Shown here piece by piece: positions 1-6,767 of a stretch of DNA of 13,619 nt; the first letter of the stretch is position 1; every line of letters starts with the position of its first letter. Position numbers and translations under genes: made by a program. The notes beneath the pieces were generated by a model. The model made no database searches, was not told the DNA's origin, and saw only the letters and a list, made by a program, of their open reading frames with translations. Source of the stretch: Candidatus Bipolaricaulota bacterium (GTDB lineage: Bacteria > Bipolaricaulota > Bipolaricaulia > UBA7950 > UBA9294); the NCBI GenBank assembly GCA_021159105.1, contig JAGGSM010000279.1, positions 1 to 13,619 on the forward strand, in the 5' to 3' direction.

Positions 1-62
1 TGATTGCTGTGTAATCTCAGAAAGTTACCAAGCAATATCAAGTGCTTTGTCCTATTCCTCAT

Positions 63-117
63 CCTTCGTGCTCTTCGTGCCTGCCTGTCCTTCGGACGCG
101 GACAGGTCCTTCGTGGT
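63..117. repeat. CTTCGTG repeats flanking a small hairpin
   Basis: The heptamer CTTCGTG occurs at 64-70, 73-79 and 109-115. Between the second and third copies is a hairpin in which CCTGTCC (84-90) pairs with GGACAGG (100-106) around a 9-nt loop. Nothing here codes for a recognisable protein. Strings of ACGAAG-type repeats of this sort are familiar as intergenic repeats in many environmental bacterial genomes. That comparison is from memory and was not searched. Confidence 0.45.
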
Positions 118-216
118 AAAGCGGTTCTACACCTCTGTGCGAGCCTTGGTGTTTGACCCTTTCTCTTTGGCTACCCTCTCGGAATGACAAAGATCCCCTT
201 GCCTCTCATAGCGGGG

Positions 217-222
217 TACAAT
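217..222 (+). promoter_or_regulatory. possible -10 element of the glycosylase gene
   Basis: TACAAT at 217-222 matches the bacterial -10 consensus in five of six positions. No good -35 is seen at the right distance. Transcription from it would begin at about 229, the A of the preferred ATG, so the mRNA could be leaderless. A GGGG at 213-216 lies 12 nt before that ATG and is a poor, distant Shine-Dalgarno site. The assignment is tentative. Confidence 0.3.
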
Positions 223-228
223 AAACGC

Positions 229-843
229 ATGAACCAACGATCGAGCAGCGATCTTGCGGCACTTCACGAACAGATGCGCCGCTGTCGGATGTGTGCAGAA
301 GCGGGCTACCCGATCACTCCACGGGCAATCTTCTCCGGGCCCGCGACAGCGCGAATCATGATCGTCGGCCAAGCGCCGGGAGGACGCGAGGTCGAGCTGG
401 GCCTGCCCTTCTCCGGCCCGGCAGGCAAAAGGCTATTTACTTGGCTTGCGCAAGCGGGATTTGAAGAGGAAGGCTTTCGCCGGGAGCAGTACATCACCGC
501 GATAACCAAGTGCTACCCAGGAAAGGGCAAATCACGAGGAGATCGCGTTCCAACAACGGCAGAACGCAAGCTATGCCTGCCATTCCTCGCTCGTGAACTT
601 GCACTAGTGCAGCCAGAGCTGATCATCCCGGTGGGAAGAGTGGCGATCCGCTGTTTTATTGGCAATATCAAACTCGACGAGGCAATCGGTCAGGCCTACG
701 AGAAGGACAATAGATCGATCATCCCTCTCCCACATCCCTCAGGAGCAAACATCTGGCTGAATCGGCCAAGAAGCAAGCTCTTGCTGCAGAAAGCACTACT
801 CCTCCTCAAGAAAAGGGGACAGGCTACTTTTTCGCACGGGTAG
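229..843 (+). CDS. uracil-DNA glycosylase family protein (family 4-like, iron-sulphur)
   Basis: Likely removes uracil or another damaged base from DNA as the first step of base-excision repair. Starting at the ATG at 229 it has 204 residues. Motif 1 is GQAPG at 47-51, followed by GLPFSGPAG (58-66). The second active-site motif is HPSG (169-172). Four cysteines, C19, C22, C95 and C116, are spaced like the [4Fe-4S] ligands of family 4 enzymes. Family 4 usually has GEAPG, so the Gln in place of Glu is odd and may alter substrate or activity. An upstream in-frame ATG at 184 would add 15 residues. I prefer 229 because 184 lies in repeat-like sequence, has no ribosome site, and the family normally begins close before the CxxC. 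The last residues (RGQATFSHG) and the stop codon come from an inverted-repeat element, so the original C-terminus was probably different. Confidence 0.85.
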   Translation: MNQRSSSDLAALHEQMRRCRMCAEAGYPITPRAIFSGPATARIMIVGQAPGGREVELGLPFSGPAGKRLFTWLAQAGFEEEGFRREQYITAITKCYPGKGKSRGDRVPTTAERKLCLPFLARELALVQPELIIPVGRVAIRCFIGNIKLDEAIGQAYEKDNRSIIPLPHPSGANIWLNRPRSKLLLQKALLLLKKRGQATFSHG

Positions 844-885
844 TGTAGTGGATTTGCCTGGTGAAAAAGTAGCCTGTCCCCTTTT
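811..885. repeat. 23-bp perfect inverted repeat, MITE/REP-like, doubling as a bidirectional terminator
   Basis: The arm at 811-833 is the exact reverse complement of 863-885, with a 29-nt loop. The core word is GGGGACAGGCTACTTTTTC. The outer ends are AAAA and TTTT, so on either strand the stem is followed by a T-run as in an intrinsic terminator. It sits between convergent genes. The glycosylase reads through the left arm and stops in the loop at 841-843. The MFS stop codon (885-887) overlaps the outer end of the right arm. I recall similar words as repeated elements in other genomes, often encoding RGQATFS-like protein tails, and possibly mobilised by REP-associated transposases. This was not searched. 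No transposase is in the window. Confidence 0.8.
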
Positions 886-2039
886 TATTGGTGTGTCTTT
901 GTGAGGACTGTAAGGAATCCAACGAGGGTTATCCCGGCCATGACAAGGAACATGCCGCGAAAGCCGACGAGCGGGGTCAACGCACCAGCGATCAGCGGGC
1001 CAATGACTCCCCCTATTCCACGACTGGAGTTGAACAGGCCGAACATCGTTCCCTGTCTCTCCATCGGTGTGCGATCACCAATGTACGACGTCGATCCAGC
1101 GTAGAGCGAGCTGAATGACGTTCCGAGGATGAAGTAGCCGAGGGCAATCCCCCATCCGCCTCTGGAAAAGGCGAAGATCACTGGAACGATCGCCGATATC
1201 CCAAAGCCAAAGGCAAATATTGTCTTTCGTCCAACGATGTCAGACAGCCTCCCAAAGACGAGCGCCCCCAGGATGGACGTCGCCGCACCGATGGCGTTTA
1301 TCGTTCCCATTATCGCTACCGGGACCCCCAATGTGGCCATGTACACGAAGATCAGCGATGCCGCCCCCGATGTCCCCATCTGCCGCAGCGCTCCGCTGAT
1401 GTAAAGGCCGTTCAGTCCGCCTGTCCTAATGGAACTACGCAATGACTGATGTTTTCTACCGTTGACATCTTCTACGCGCGGAAGCAACAGTATGAACAGA
1501 CAGGCGACTATTGGCAGCAAGGCGAGTGAGAAGAAGCTGAGACGATAGCCAAGATCAGCGAGGAGGAATCCCGCGATGATCTTCCCAAGCGCTGATCCGG
1601 CCGAGCGGGACGCGCTCAAGTATGATAAGTCCCTCCCGCGATGATCATCAGTGCTGACAGCGGAGACGATCGCCATCGTGACGGGAGCGATCCCTGTCAC
1701 CATCAACACGCGCAGAAAGACCGCTGGCAGGACGCCAGCAGCAGGGGGAAGGAGGGCAAGGGAACCGGTGGCAACAGCACTCGTCATGAGAATGAAGAAC
1801 AGGAGGCGCTTGCGTGAGTAGCGGTCCGCTAGCGTTCCCCACATCGTGCTCCCGATCAGCGTTCCCAGCCAGACGAAGCTCGTCAACATGCTGATAACGA
1901 TCGGAGGAGCCAGTAGGTCCTTCAGATAGAGCTGGGCGAGCATGATGATCCCGCCCGCGGTGGACGAGAGGATGGATAGAGCCATGAGCGGGGAGATGAG
2001 GCGCATCTTCCCCGCGCGTCTACTGCCTTCCTGTTCCAT
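885..2039 (-). CDS. MFS transporter
   Basis: A 384-residue major facilitator superfamily protein, the usual length for a 12-helix carrier driven by an ion gradient. Hydrophobic segments run throughout, with a hydrophilic central loop at about 188-207. The superfamily motif A is clear between helices 2 and 3 (GTLADRYSRKR, 68-78) and repeated in the second half between helices 8 and 9 (GRLSDIVGRK, 263-272). Its general form suits a drug or metabolite exporter, but the substrate cannot be read from the sequence. The start at 2039 has no good ribosome site; the ATG for Met12 (2006) is an alternative, and both precede the first helix. It follows radC on the same strand after a 33-nt gap and probably shares its mRNA. 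Its stop codon abuts the inverted-repeat element. Confidence 0.85.
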   Translation of the reverse strand: MEQEGSRRAGKMRLISPLMALSILSSTAGGIIMLAQLYLKDLLAPPIVISMLTSFVWLGTLIGSTMWGTLADRYSRKRLLFFILMTSAVATGSLALLPPAAGVLPAVFLRVLMVTGIAPVTMAIVSAVSTDDHRGRDLSYLSASRSAGSALGKIIAGFLLADLGYRLSFFSLALLPIVACLFILLLPRVEDVNGRKHQSLRSSIRTGGLNGLYISGALRQMGTSGAASLIFVYMATLGVPVAIMGTINAIGAATSILGALVFGRLSDIVGRKTIFAFGFGISAIVPVIFAFSRGGWGIALGYFILGTSFSSLYAGSTSYIGDRTPMERQGTMFGLFNSSRGIGGVIGPLIAGALTPLVGFRGMFLVMAGITLVGFLTVLTKTHQ

Positions 2040-2072
2040 GCGCAGGAGTTTAGATCTTCTCGATGCCTATTT

Positions 2073-2732
2073 CTACAGGTAGCCCGCTTGTTTGAGCGAT
2101 AGGTAGCCACGCTTGGTGACGATGATGTGGTCGAGGAGCGGAATTCCAAGGAGTTTTCCCGCTCGTGCCAAGCGATCCGTCAGGGCGACATCCTCTGGGC
2201 TCGCCTCGAGTGTGCCCGATGGGTGGTTGTGCGCGACGATGATCGATGCCGCACGATCGGTCAGCGGATCGGCGTACACCTCGCGCGGATGGACCTGGTT
2301 TGAATCGAGCAGACCCACGGTGACGACGCGGTTTTCGATCACCTCGTTCGCTCCGTTGAGCGACAGGCAGACGAAGTACTCTTGGTGCTTCTCGCGGATC
2401 TGTTGCACGAACGGCAATACGTCCTTTGCTTCACGCACTCGCGTTCCCTCGCGCTGCAGGCGGCGTCGCACGAGTTCGAACGCGGCGGCGATCCGCGCAG
2501 CCTTGGCCGGACCGACTCCCGGGATCTCCTTCAATGCCTCCACATCGAGCTTCTCCGATCGCAGATCGACCATACGCAGGATCTTCGTGGCAAGCGAAAG
2601 AGCGTTTGTCCCCTTCATTCCGCTTCCGATCAGGATCGCCAGTAGTTCCGAATCGGAGAGGGCCATCGAGCCCTTGGATAAGAGCTTCTCCCGCGGCCGG
2701 TCCAGTTTTGGAAGATCCTTAATCACCTTCAC
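2073..2732 (-). CDS. radC: RadC family JAB/MPN-domain protein
   Basis: RadC homologue of about 219 residues, the usual family length. The N-terminal part includes RPREKLL, typical of the family, then a helix-hairpin-helix segment (EIPGVGPAKAARI), which normally binds DNA backbone. The C-terminal half is a JAB/MPN metalloprotease-like domain with the metal motif HNHPSG and a downstream Asp (SPEDVALTD), plus the upstream Glu in QEYF. The family was named for DNA repair, but its true activity is unsettled. Start choice: the frame is open to a GTG at 2741 that has no ribosome site. An AGGTGAT word, complementary to the 3' end of 16S rRNA, lies just upstream of the GTGs at 2732 and 2726, so I chose 2732. 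The MFS gene follows after 33 nt. Confidence 0.92.
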   Translation of the reverse strand: MKVIKDLPKLDRPREKLLSKGSMALSDSELLAILIGSGMKGTNALSLATKILRMVDLRSEKLDVEALKEIPGVGPAKAARIAAAFELVRRRLQREGTRVREAKDVLPFVQQIREKHQEYFVCLSLNGANEVIENRVVTVGLLDSNQVHPREVYADPLTDRAASIIVAHNHPSGTLEASPEDVALTDRLARAGKLLGIPLLDHIIVTKRGYLSLKQAGYL

Positions 2733-2764
2733 CGCAATCACCTGTAGAGGGTAAACATCAACAC

Positions 2765-2770
2765 ATCATA
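2765..2770 (-). promoter_or_regulatory. possible -10 element for radC
   Basis: On the - strand TATGAT (2770-2765) matches the -10 consensus in five of six positions, about 33 nt before the preferred radC start. A TTGCAT at 2796-2791 could serve as -35 but the 20-nt spacer is too long. No clear terminator separates this site from the end of the GH8 gene at 2816, so readthrough is also possible. Confidence 0.3.
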
Positions 2771-2815
2771 CTAGTACACCTGGCCCGGGAATGCAATCTT
2801 CCGGCCGTTCGCACC

Positions 2816-4060
2816 CTAGTTGTACTGCGGGACCGTTGGTTCCCAGTAGTTTCCTGTCATCACCAACAGGCAAAGGAGGGTTACAGAGTCTTCGTAGTAG
2901 TCCTCATGCGTTTTGTACACGGCGTCGTAGAGCGCATCGAGGAATGTCTGCTCTCCTGGTTGCGTCATCAGAGCTACTCCAAACGGGGCGACGAAGAAGG
3001 TGGTGAAGTAATCGCTTCCCTTGATCGGTGTTCCATCCAGGTGATAGCCTGCCCTGATGTTTTCTGGGTTGCGGTCCGTCGCTGCAGCGATCCAATCGGC
3101 GATGCGGCGTGCTTGCATCATTGATACACCGTCGTTGTTAAGCAGTGCGTCGGTGGCGATGCGCCAGGGGGCACGTCCCGCGTTGTAGTAGTAATCACCA
3201 TCGTGGCGGCCTTCAAGGAAGTTCGGGTCTGCTGGACGATAACCATGATCGGTACGGGAGTCCTGCTCAATGAAGTCGGGCAGGAGACCTGCTTCTGGGC
3301 TATAGGCTTGCTGCAGGCTTGAAATCACTCGTTGTGATGCCATTATCACATCTTCCCAAGCTGCGTCCCCCGTGAAGTGCCAGAAAGCGCGAAAGTGAGC
3401 GGGCATGAAGTCGGAGGAGCGGGGAGTGTACTGGTTGTACGGATTACCATCGGGCTTCACCCAATCGCCCAAGGTCGGCAGGTGACTCTGCGGACCGATC
3501 GTCGATTCAAGGATGGCGCTGATACGCGCGCGTGCTTCCGCGCGGTAGTTCACCTCTCCCTCGCTTCCCCATTGGGCATCAGCGAGGATCAACGCGTAGG
3601 CGATGTCAGCGTCACCATCGAACGCGCTGTCCTCGCCGCCGACATCCTCCGGGATCTCCCACGCCATTAGGCGCGGGTCGATGTTGCTCGGGTGATCGTG
3701 CGTGTAGTACCACAATCCATCGAAGATGCCCTGAGCGTCAGGATCGTAACCGGCCATGATGGCGACGATTATCATTCCGTACCCTTGGCCCTCGGAGACG
3801 GTGCGGCCGGGACCTGACAGCACCCGGTAGCGAGTCGGGTTACCCGGGACTCTGGCAAGATACGCGGCTTTCCAGTGGTCGTAGAAGGCGCGCACGTCGT
3901 CGTCCAGTTGCTCTTGGGTGCGGTGATTCGGACCGATGGTTCCTTGTGCGTAGACGACGTGTTGTGGAAATGGCCGCCGCGGGGATGAAGCTATCGCCAG
4001 CACTACGCCACCATGCAGCATTCCACCCGCTAAGCAGATCACCAGGAGTGTCTTTAGCAT
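2816..4060 (-). CDS. secreted glycoside hydrolase family 8 enzyme (endoglucanase/lichenase/chitosanase type)
   Basis: A 414-residue GH8 enzyme, an inverting endo-hydrolase of beta-1,4 glycans. An N-terminal signal peptide (MLKTLLVICLAGG onward, ending near Ala-Ser) sends it out of the cytoplasm. The GH8 signature SEGQGYGM (89-96) carries the catalytic acid Glu90. DGDADIAYAL (148-157) and RSSDFMPAH (214-222) are further family blocks. Late in the protein, YYYNAGRAPWR (290-300) has Asn where the cellulase CelA-type branch has the Asp base. A FLEG Glu (283) just before it may serve instead, as proposed for the chitosanase-containing branch; I infer this from memory. Start: the frame also opens at 4075, but GGGAGG sits 7 nt before the ATG at 4060, so that start is preferred. 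The gene diverges from the PadR operon and precedes radC. Confidence 0.9.
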   Translation of the reverse strand: MLKTLLVICLAGGMLHGGVVLAIASSPRRPFPQHVVYAQGTIGPNHRTQEQLDDDVRAFYDHWKAAYLARVPGNPTRYRVLSGPGRTVSEGQGYGMIIVAIMAGYDPDAQGIFDGLWYYTHDHPSNIDPRLMAWEIPEDVGGEDSAFDGDADIAYALILADAQWGSEGEVNYRAEARARISAILESTIGPQSHLPTLGDWVKPDGNPYNQYTPRSSDFMPAHFRAFWHFTGDAAWEDVIMASQRVISSLQQAYSPEAGLLPDFIEQDSRTDHGYRPADPNFLEGRHDGDYYYNAGRAPWRIATDALLNNDGVSMMQARRIADWIAAATDRNPENIRAGYHLDGTPIKGSDYFTTFFVAPFGVALMTQPGEQTFLDALYDAVYKTHEDYYEDSVTLLCLLVMTGNYWEPTVPQYN

Positions 4061-4067
4061 CTCCAAG

Positions 4068-4073
4068 CCTCCC
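4068..4073 (-). promoter_or_regulatory. ribosome binding site deciding the GH8 start
   Basis: On the - strand GGGAGG (4073-4068) precedes the ATG at 4060 by 7 nt. It overlaps an earlier in-frame ATG at 4075, which has no such site. This favours the shorter protein, whose first residues form a normal signal peptide. Confidence 0.7.
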
Positions 4074-4088
4074 ATCGCAACACAAGAG

Positions 4089-4118
4089 AGTGTAGCGTGC
4101 TAGCAGTGTTGCGGGCAA
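4089..4118 (-). promoter_or_regulatory. possible promoter of the GH8 gene
   Basis: On the - strand TTGCCC (4118-4113) and TACACT (4094-4089) are 18 nt apart, a partial match to a housekeeping promoter. It would start transcription shortly before the GH8 ribosome site. The match is weak and other placements in the 170-nt divergent spacer are possible. Confidence 0.3.
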
Positions 4119-4180
4119 CTGCGAGCAAACGGGAGAGTGTTGCTCTGTTCCACCCTGCGACTTGTTCTTCCCAGCACAGG

Positions 4181-4209
4181 TTGACGCACGCGCTCCTCGT
4201 GAGTACCAT
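4181..4209 (+). promoter_or_regulatory. promoter of the padR-ABC operon
   Basis: TTGACG (4181-4186) and TACCAT (4204-4209) are separated by the ideal 17 nt, giving a good housekeeping-type promoter. Transcription would start near 4216, inside the palindrome at 4208-4223. The leader to the GTG start would be about 30 nt. Confidence 0.6.
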
Positions 4210-4223
4210 ATCGGCTCCGATAT
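4208..4223 (+). promoter_or_regulatory. palindromic operator, probable PadR binding site
   Basis: ATATCGG and CCGATAT form a perfect 7-bp inverted repeat around CT. It overlaps the end of the -10 element and the predicted transcription start, and lies 23 nt before the repressor gene. A dimeric repressor bound here would block RNA polymerase, so autoregulation is the natural reading. PadR proteins commonly repress their own operons in this way. Binding itself is inferred. Confidence 0.6.
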
Positions 4224-4234
4224 ATCGAAGGCGA

Positions 4235-4241
4235 AGAGGAG
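4235..4241 (+). promoter_or_regulatory. ribosome binding site deciding the PadR start
   Basis: AGAGGAG (4235-4241) lies 5 nt before the GTG at 4247. The open frame extends up to an ATG at 4097, but that would put the promoter and operator inside the coding sequence and add 50 residues that do not resemble the family. Confidence 0.75.
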
Positions 4242-4246
4242 TCGAT

Positions 4247-4768
4247 GTGAGACAAGGGTTTCTCAGGTTCTACGTGTTGAAGCTTATTTCGAAGAGCGAA
4301 TCTCCAATCTCTGGATACGCTCTGATGAAGAAGATCGAAGAAGAGACGGGATTCTGGCGACCATCGCCCGGATCGATCTACCCGCTCCTCGCCTCTCTGG
4401 AGAAGGATGGGCTGATTGAATACCGCGAGGAGAGCGACAAGAAGCTGTACTCCCTCACCGGAGATGGAAGGGAAGCTCTAGAACGTGCCCAACAGGCAAA
4501 GGATGAGGCGATGCGCAGCGTGCGACAGTCGATCCATGTCTTCGGTGAGCTGTTCGGCGAGGAGGTGTCGGATGATTTGGCACGCCTTACCGAAGCGGGG
4601 CAAGGCTTCCAATCGATCTCGCCGCAGCTTGCCCGCTCGCTCAAACAATTGCGCTTGATACTGCATGCGATCCTCATGCAGCGCCCATCCACCGCCGAAG
4701 CAGACGAAATAGCAAAGACTGTTGAACATGCAATCGAGGAGTTGAAGAACTATGTCAAAGACGATTGA
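4247..4768 (+). CDS. PadR family transcriptional regulator
   Basis: A 173-residue PadR-type repressor starting at GTG 4247. The N-terminal winged helix covers about residues 5-75, with the family pattern of GYALMKKIEEETG, then PSPGSIYPLLASLEKDGLI, then a wing ending in KKLYSLTGDGREAL. The remaining 100 residues are helical and charged, the usual dimerisation region of the longer PadR subgroup. PadR proteins bind promoter palindromes and release them on binding a small hydrophobic compound, often a drug exported by the neighbouring transporter. Here the gene overlaps the ABC ATPase gene by 17 nt, so the regulator and exporter are co-transcribed and likely translationally coupled. The promoter carries a matching palindrome, pointing to autorepression. 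The ligand is unknown. Confidence 0.9.
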   Translation: MRQGFLRFYVLKLISKSESPISGYALMKKIEEETGFWRPSPGSIYPLLASLEKDGLIEYREESDKKLYSLTGDGREALERAQQAKDEAMRSVRQSIHVFGELFGEEVSDDLARLTEAGQGFQSISPQLARSLKQLRLILHAILMQRPSTAEADEIAKTVEHAIEELKNYVKDD

Positions 4769-5768
4769 GGTGGAGAATCTCGTCAAGGTCTATCGCAACG
4801 GGGTTCGCGCTGTCGATGGGCTCTCATTCTCCGTGGACAAGGGAGAAATCTTCGGCTTCCTTGGACCGAACGGTGCCGGCAAGTCGACGACGATCAAGAT
4901 CCTTATCGGCCTGGTGAACCCCACCGAGGGCAGGCTTCTGGTCAATGGAATCGACATAACCAAGCATACGACAGAGATCAAGAGGGCCACAGGTTACGCT
5001 TCACAGGAGACGGCGATCGATGATCGCCTGACCGCGTGGGAGAACATCACCCTGCAGGGCCACTATTACCACCTGAACGGGCGAGAGATCCGCACGCGCA
5101 GTGAGGAGATCCTGAGGATGTTCGATCTCTATGAGCGGCGAAACGATCTTGCTGAGACCTTCTCCGGCGGGATGCTCAAGCGGCTCGACATCGCCGAGGC
5201 GCTGATCCATCGGCCGCAAATCCTGTTTCTCGATGAACCAACTCTCGGTCTGGACGTGCAGACGCGCCAAGTGATCTGGACGTACATCGAGCGGCTGCGC
5301 GAGGAACATGGGATGACGATCTTCGTGACCACTCATTATATGGAGGAGGCGGACACTCTGTGCGATCGGGTGACGATCATCGATCGAGGGACGATCAAGG
5401 CGATCGATCGCCCAGAGGCACTGAAGGCACAACTCGGAGGCGATGTGATCACCGTATCCTTCAGCGCCAACTCTGAGCCTACCTCCGTCCTTGAAAGGAT
5501 CAGGCAGATAGAGCAAGTGCTCTCAATCGAGAAGAACGGCAATGGGGCGCACAGAATAATGGTGAGCGAGGAGGGAGAAAAGATCGTTCCCCAACTGTTC
5601 GCACTCTGTGAGAAGGAGGGGATCACGATCGACGCAGTCAGCCTGAAGAAGGCGTCGCTCGATGATGTCTATCTACACTACACCGGGCATGCGATGCGCA
5701 ATGCCGAAGAGAGTAAGGAGACGCACTTCAAGGCGCGCATGATGCGCGGTAAGGCAAGGAGAAAGTGA
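4752..5768 (+). CDS. ABC transporter ATP-binding protein (DrrA-type exporter)
   Basis: The ATPase of a two-gene ABC exporter, 338 residues, acting at the inner face of the membrane. All nucleotide-binding motifs are present: Walker A GPNGAGKST (38-46), Q-loop Gln85, signature FSGGM (137-141), Walker B ILFLDEP (157-163), the D-loop with GLD, and the switch His195 in TTH. After the ATPase domain comes a C-terminal region of about 100 residues, as in the DrrA/CcmA-like drug and lipid exporters, ending in a basic tail (ARMMRGKARRK). GAGGAG at 4736-4741 lies 10 nt before the ATG, inside the end of padR. The permease gene begins 1 nt after its stop. The substrate is not evident; hydrophobic drug or lipid export is the family expectation. 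Confidence 0.93.
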   Translation: MSKTIEVENLVKVYRNGVRAVDGLSFSVDKGEIFGFLGPNGAGKSTTIKILIGLVNPTEGRLLVNGIDITKHTTEIKRATGYASQETAIDDRLTAWENITLQGHYYHLNGREIRTRSEEILRMFDLYERRNDLAETFSGGMLKRLDIAEALIHRPQILFLDEPTLGLDVQTRQVIWTYIERLREEHGMTIFVTTHYMEEADTLCDRVTIIDRGTIKAIDRPEALKAQLGGDVITVSFSANSEPTSVLERIRQIEQVLSIEKNGNGAHRIMVSEEGEKIVPQLFALCEKEGITIDAVSLKKASLDDVYLHYTGHAMRNAEESKETHFKARMMRGKARRK

Positions 5769-5769
5769 A

Positions 5770-6552
5770 ATGACGCTACTTACCGATACGTGGTTCATCG
5801 CCAAACGTGAGCTGATCAAGTTCCTGCGCACTAAGGTGCGCGTTGTCGTCACGCTGGTCCAACCGATCCTGTGGCTGGGGTTGATGGGGAACATGATGGG
5901 CAAGGTGTTCGACAATCCCTACGTAGCCCAGGCGATGGGGGTCAGCAACTACATGGCCTTCATGACACCGGGGATCATCATCATGACCGTCCTGTTCGGA
6001 GGCGTGTTCGGCGGAATATCGATCGTGTGGGACAGGCGCGTCGGATACTTGGAGAAGCTTCTTGCTGCCCCAATTCACCGTGGGGCGATCCCATTTGGGA
6101 AGACGCTTGCCGTGATGATTCAGAACGGGATTCAGGTACTGGCAATTGTGGGAATCGCCGCCGCCTTTGGCGTGCATTTCGAGACTGGATTTGCCGGGAT
6201 TCTAGGTCTTATGATCGTCGCCATGTTCTTCGGGGCGATTCTAAGCTCGATATCGCTCTCCTTGGCCGCATCGATCAAGACGATGGAGACGCTGATGGCG
6301 ATCGTCAACTTCCTCACCATGCCGTTGATGTTCACGAGTACCGCTCTGTTCCCCAGTGAGGCGATGCCTAACTGGCTGGCAGCGATCGCCAGAATCAATC
6401 CAGTGACCTACGCCGTTGGCCCGATCCGTGAGCTAGTGCTGCACGGTTGGGACTGGAGCAAGATTCTCCCGGGACTTGCAGTGATCGTGGGGCTAGCGAT
6501 CCTGTTCATGCTCATCAGTCAGCTGATCTTTCAGCGAGCAACGACGGATTGA
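5770..6552 (+). CDS. ABC-2 type transporter permease (DrrB-type)
   Basis: Membrane partner of the preceding ATPase, 260 residues with about six transmembrane segments (near 25-45, 62-85, 113-135, 142-166, 176-195 and 233-253). The ABC-2 family motif appears as RVGYLEKLLAAPIHR (90-104) in the loop after the second segment, followed by a conserved RINPVTYAVGPIREL block (208-222) before the last segment. AAGGAG at 5756-5761 lies 8 nt before the ATG, and the gene starts 1 nt after the ATPase stop. Two copies of each protein, or a dimer of this permease with a dimer of the ATPase, would form the exporter. A terminator hairpin follows 66 nt downstream and closes the operon. Confidence 0.92.
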   Translation: MTLLTDTWFIAKRELIKFLRTKVRVVVTLVQPILWLGLMGNMMGKVFDNPYVAQAMGVSNYMAFMTPGIIIMTVLFGGVFGGISIVWDRRVGYLEKLLAAPIHRGAIPFGKTLAVMIQNGIQVLAIVGIAAAFGVHFETGFAGILGLMIVAMFFGAILSSISLSLAASIKTMETLMAIVNFLTMPLMFTSTALFPSEAMPNWLAAIARINPVTYAVGPIRELVLHGWDWSKILPGLAVIVGLAILFMLISQLIFQRATTD

Positions 6553-6618
6553 GAGCATTGTCCGAAACGTGGTCAAGCTAGGCATAATCCTATATGTAAA
6601 TCATTTCTTCATCGCACA

Positions 6619-6656
6619 GGCGGGGAAGGCAGGCCTCCTTCTTCCCCGCCCCTCCT
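6619..6656 (+). terminator. intrinsic terminator of the padR-ABC operon
   Basis: GGCGGGGAAG (6619-6628) pairs perfectly with CTTCCCCGCC (6641-6650) around a 12-nt loop that can itself fold partly. Pyrimidine-rich CCTCCTTTCT follows; it is a weak T-tract. The strength of the stem and its place after the last gene support the call. Confidence 0.6.
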
Positions 6657-6744
6657 TTCTCTGATTACGCCCGTTGGGTGAAACCAGACCACAAGGGAAA
6701 GGCAGAACCCACGCGGGCAGTTTCTTCTCGTGGCGGATGGACCG

Positions 6745-6750
6745 TATAAT
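6745..6750 (+). promoter_or_regulatory. -10 element of the secreted-protein gene
   Basis: TATAAT at 6745-6750 is a perfect -10 consensus. The -35 region is poor. Transcription would start near 6757, at the AGGAGG ribosome site (6757-6762) that precedes the ATG by 5 nt, so the leader would be very short. Confidence 0.4.
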
Positions 6751-6767
6751 GAGACCAGGAGGTAGAT

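Noticed and set aside
127..372. 81-codon - strand frame upstream of and overlapping the glycosylase
   Set aside because: It overlaps the real gene, contains repeat-derived sequence and has shadow-like composition.
2113..2754. 213-codon frame on the + strand opposite radC
   Set aside because: Ser/Arg-rich composition typical of a shadow; radC on the other strand is unmistakable.
4097..4246. N-terminal extension of the PadR frame to an ATG at 4097
   Set aside because: It would contain the promoter, operator and ribosome site of the gene and does not resemble the PadR family; GTG 4247 with AGAGGAG is far better.
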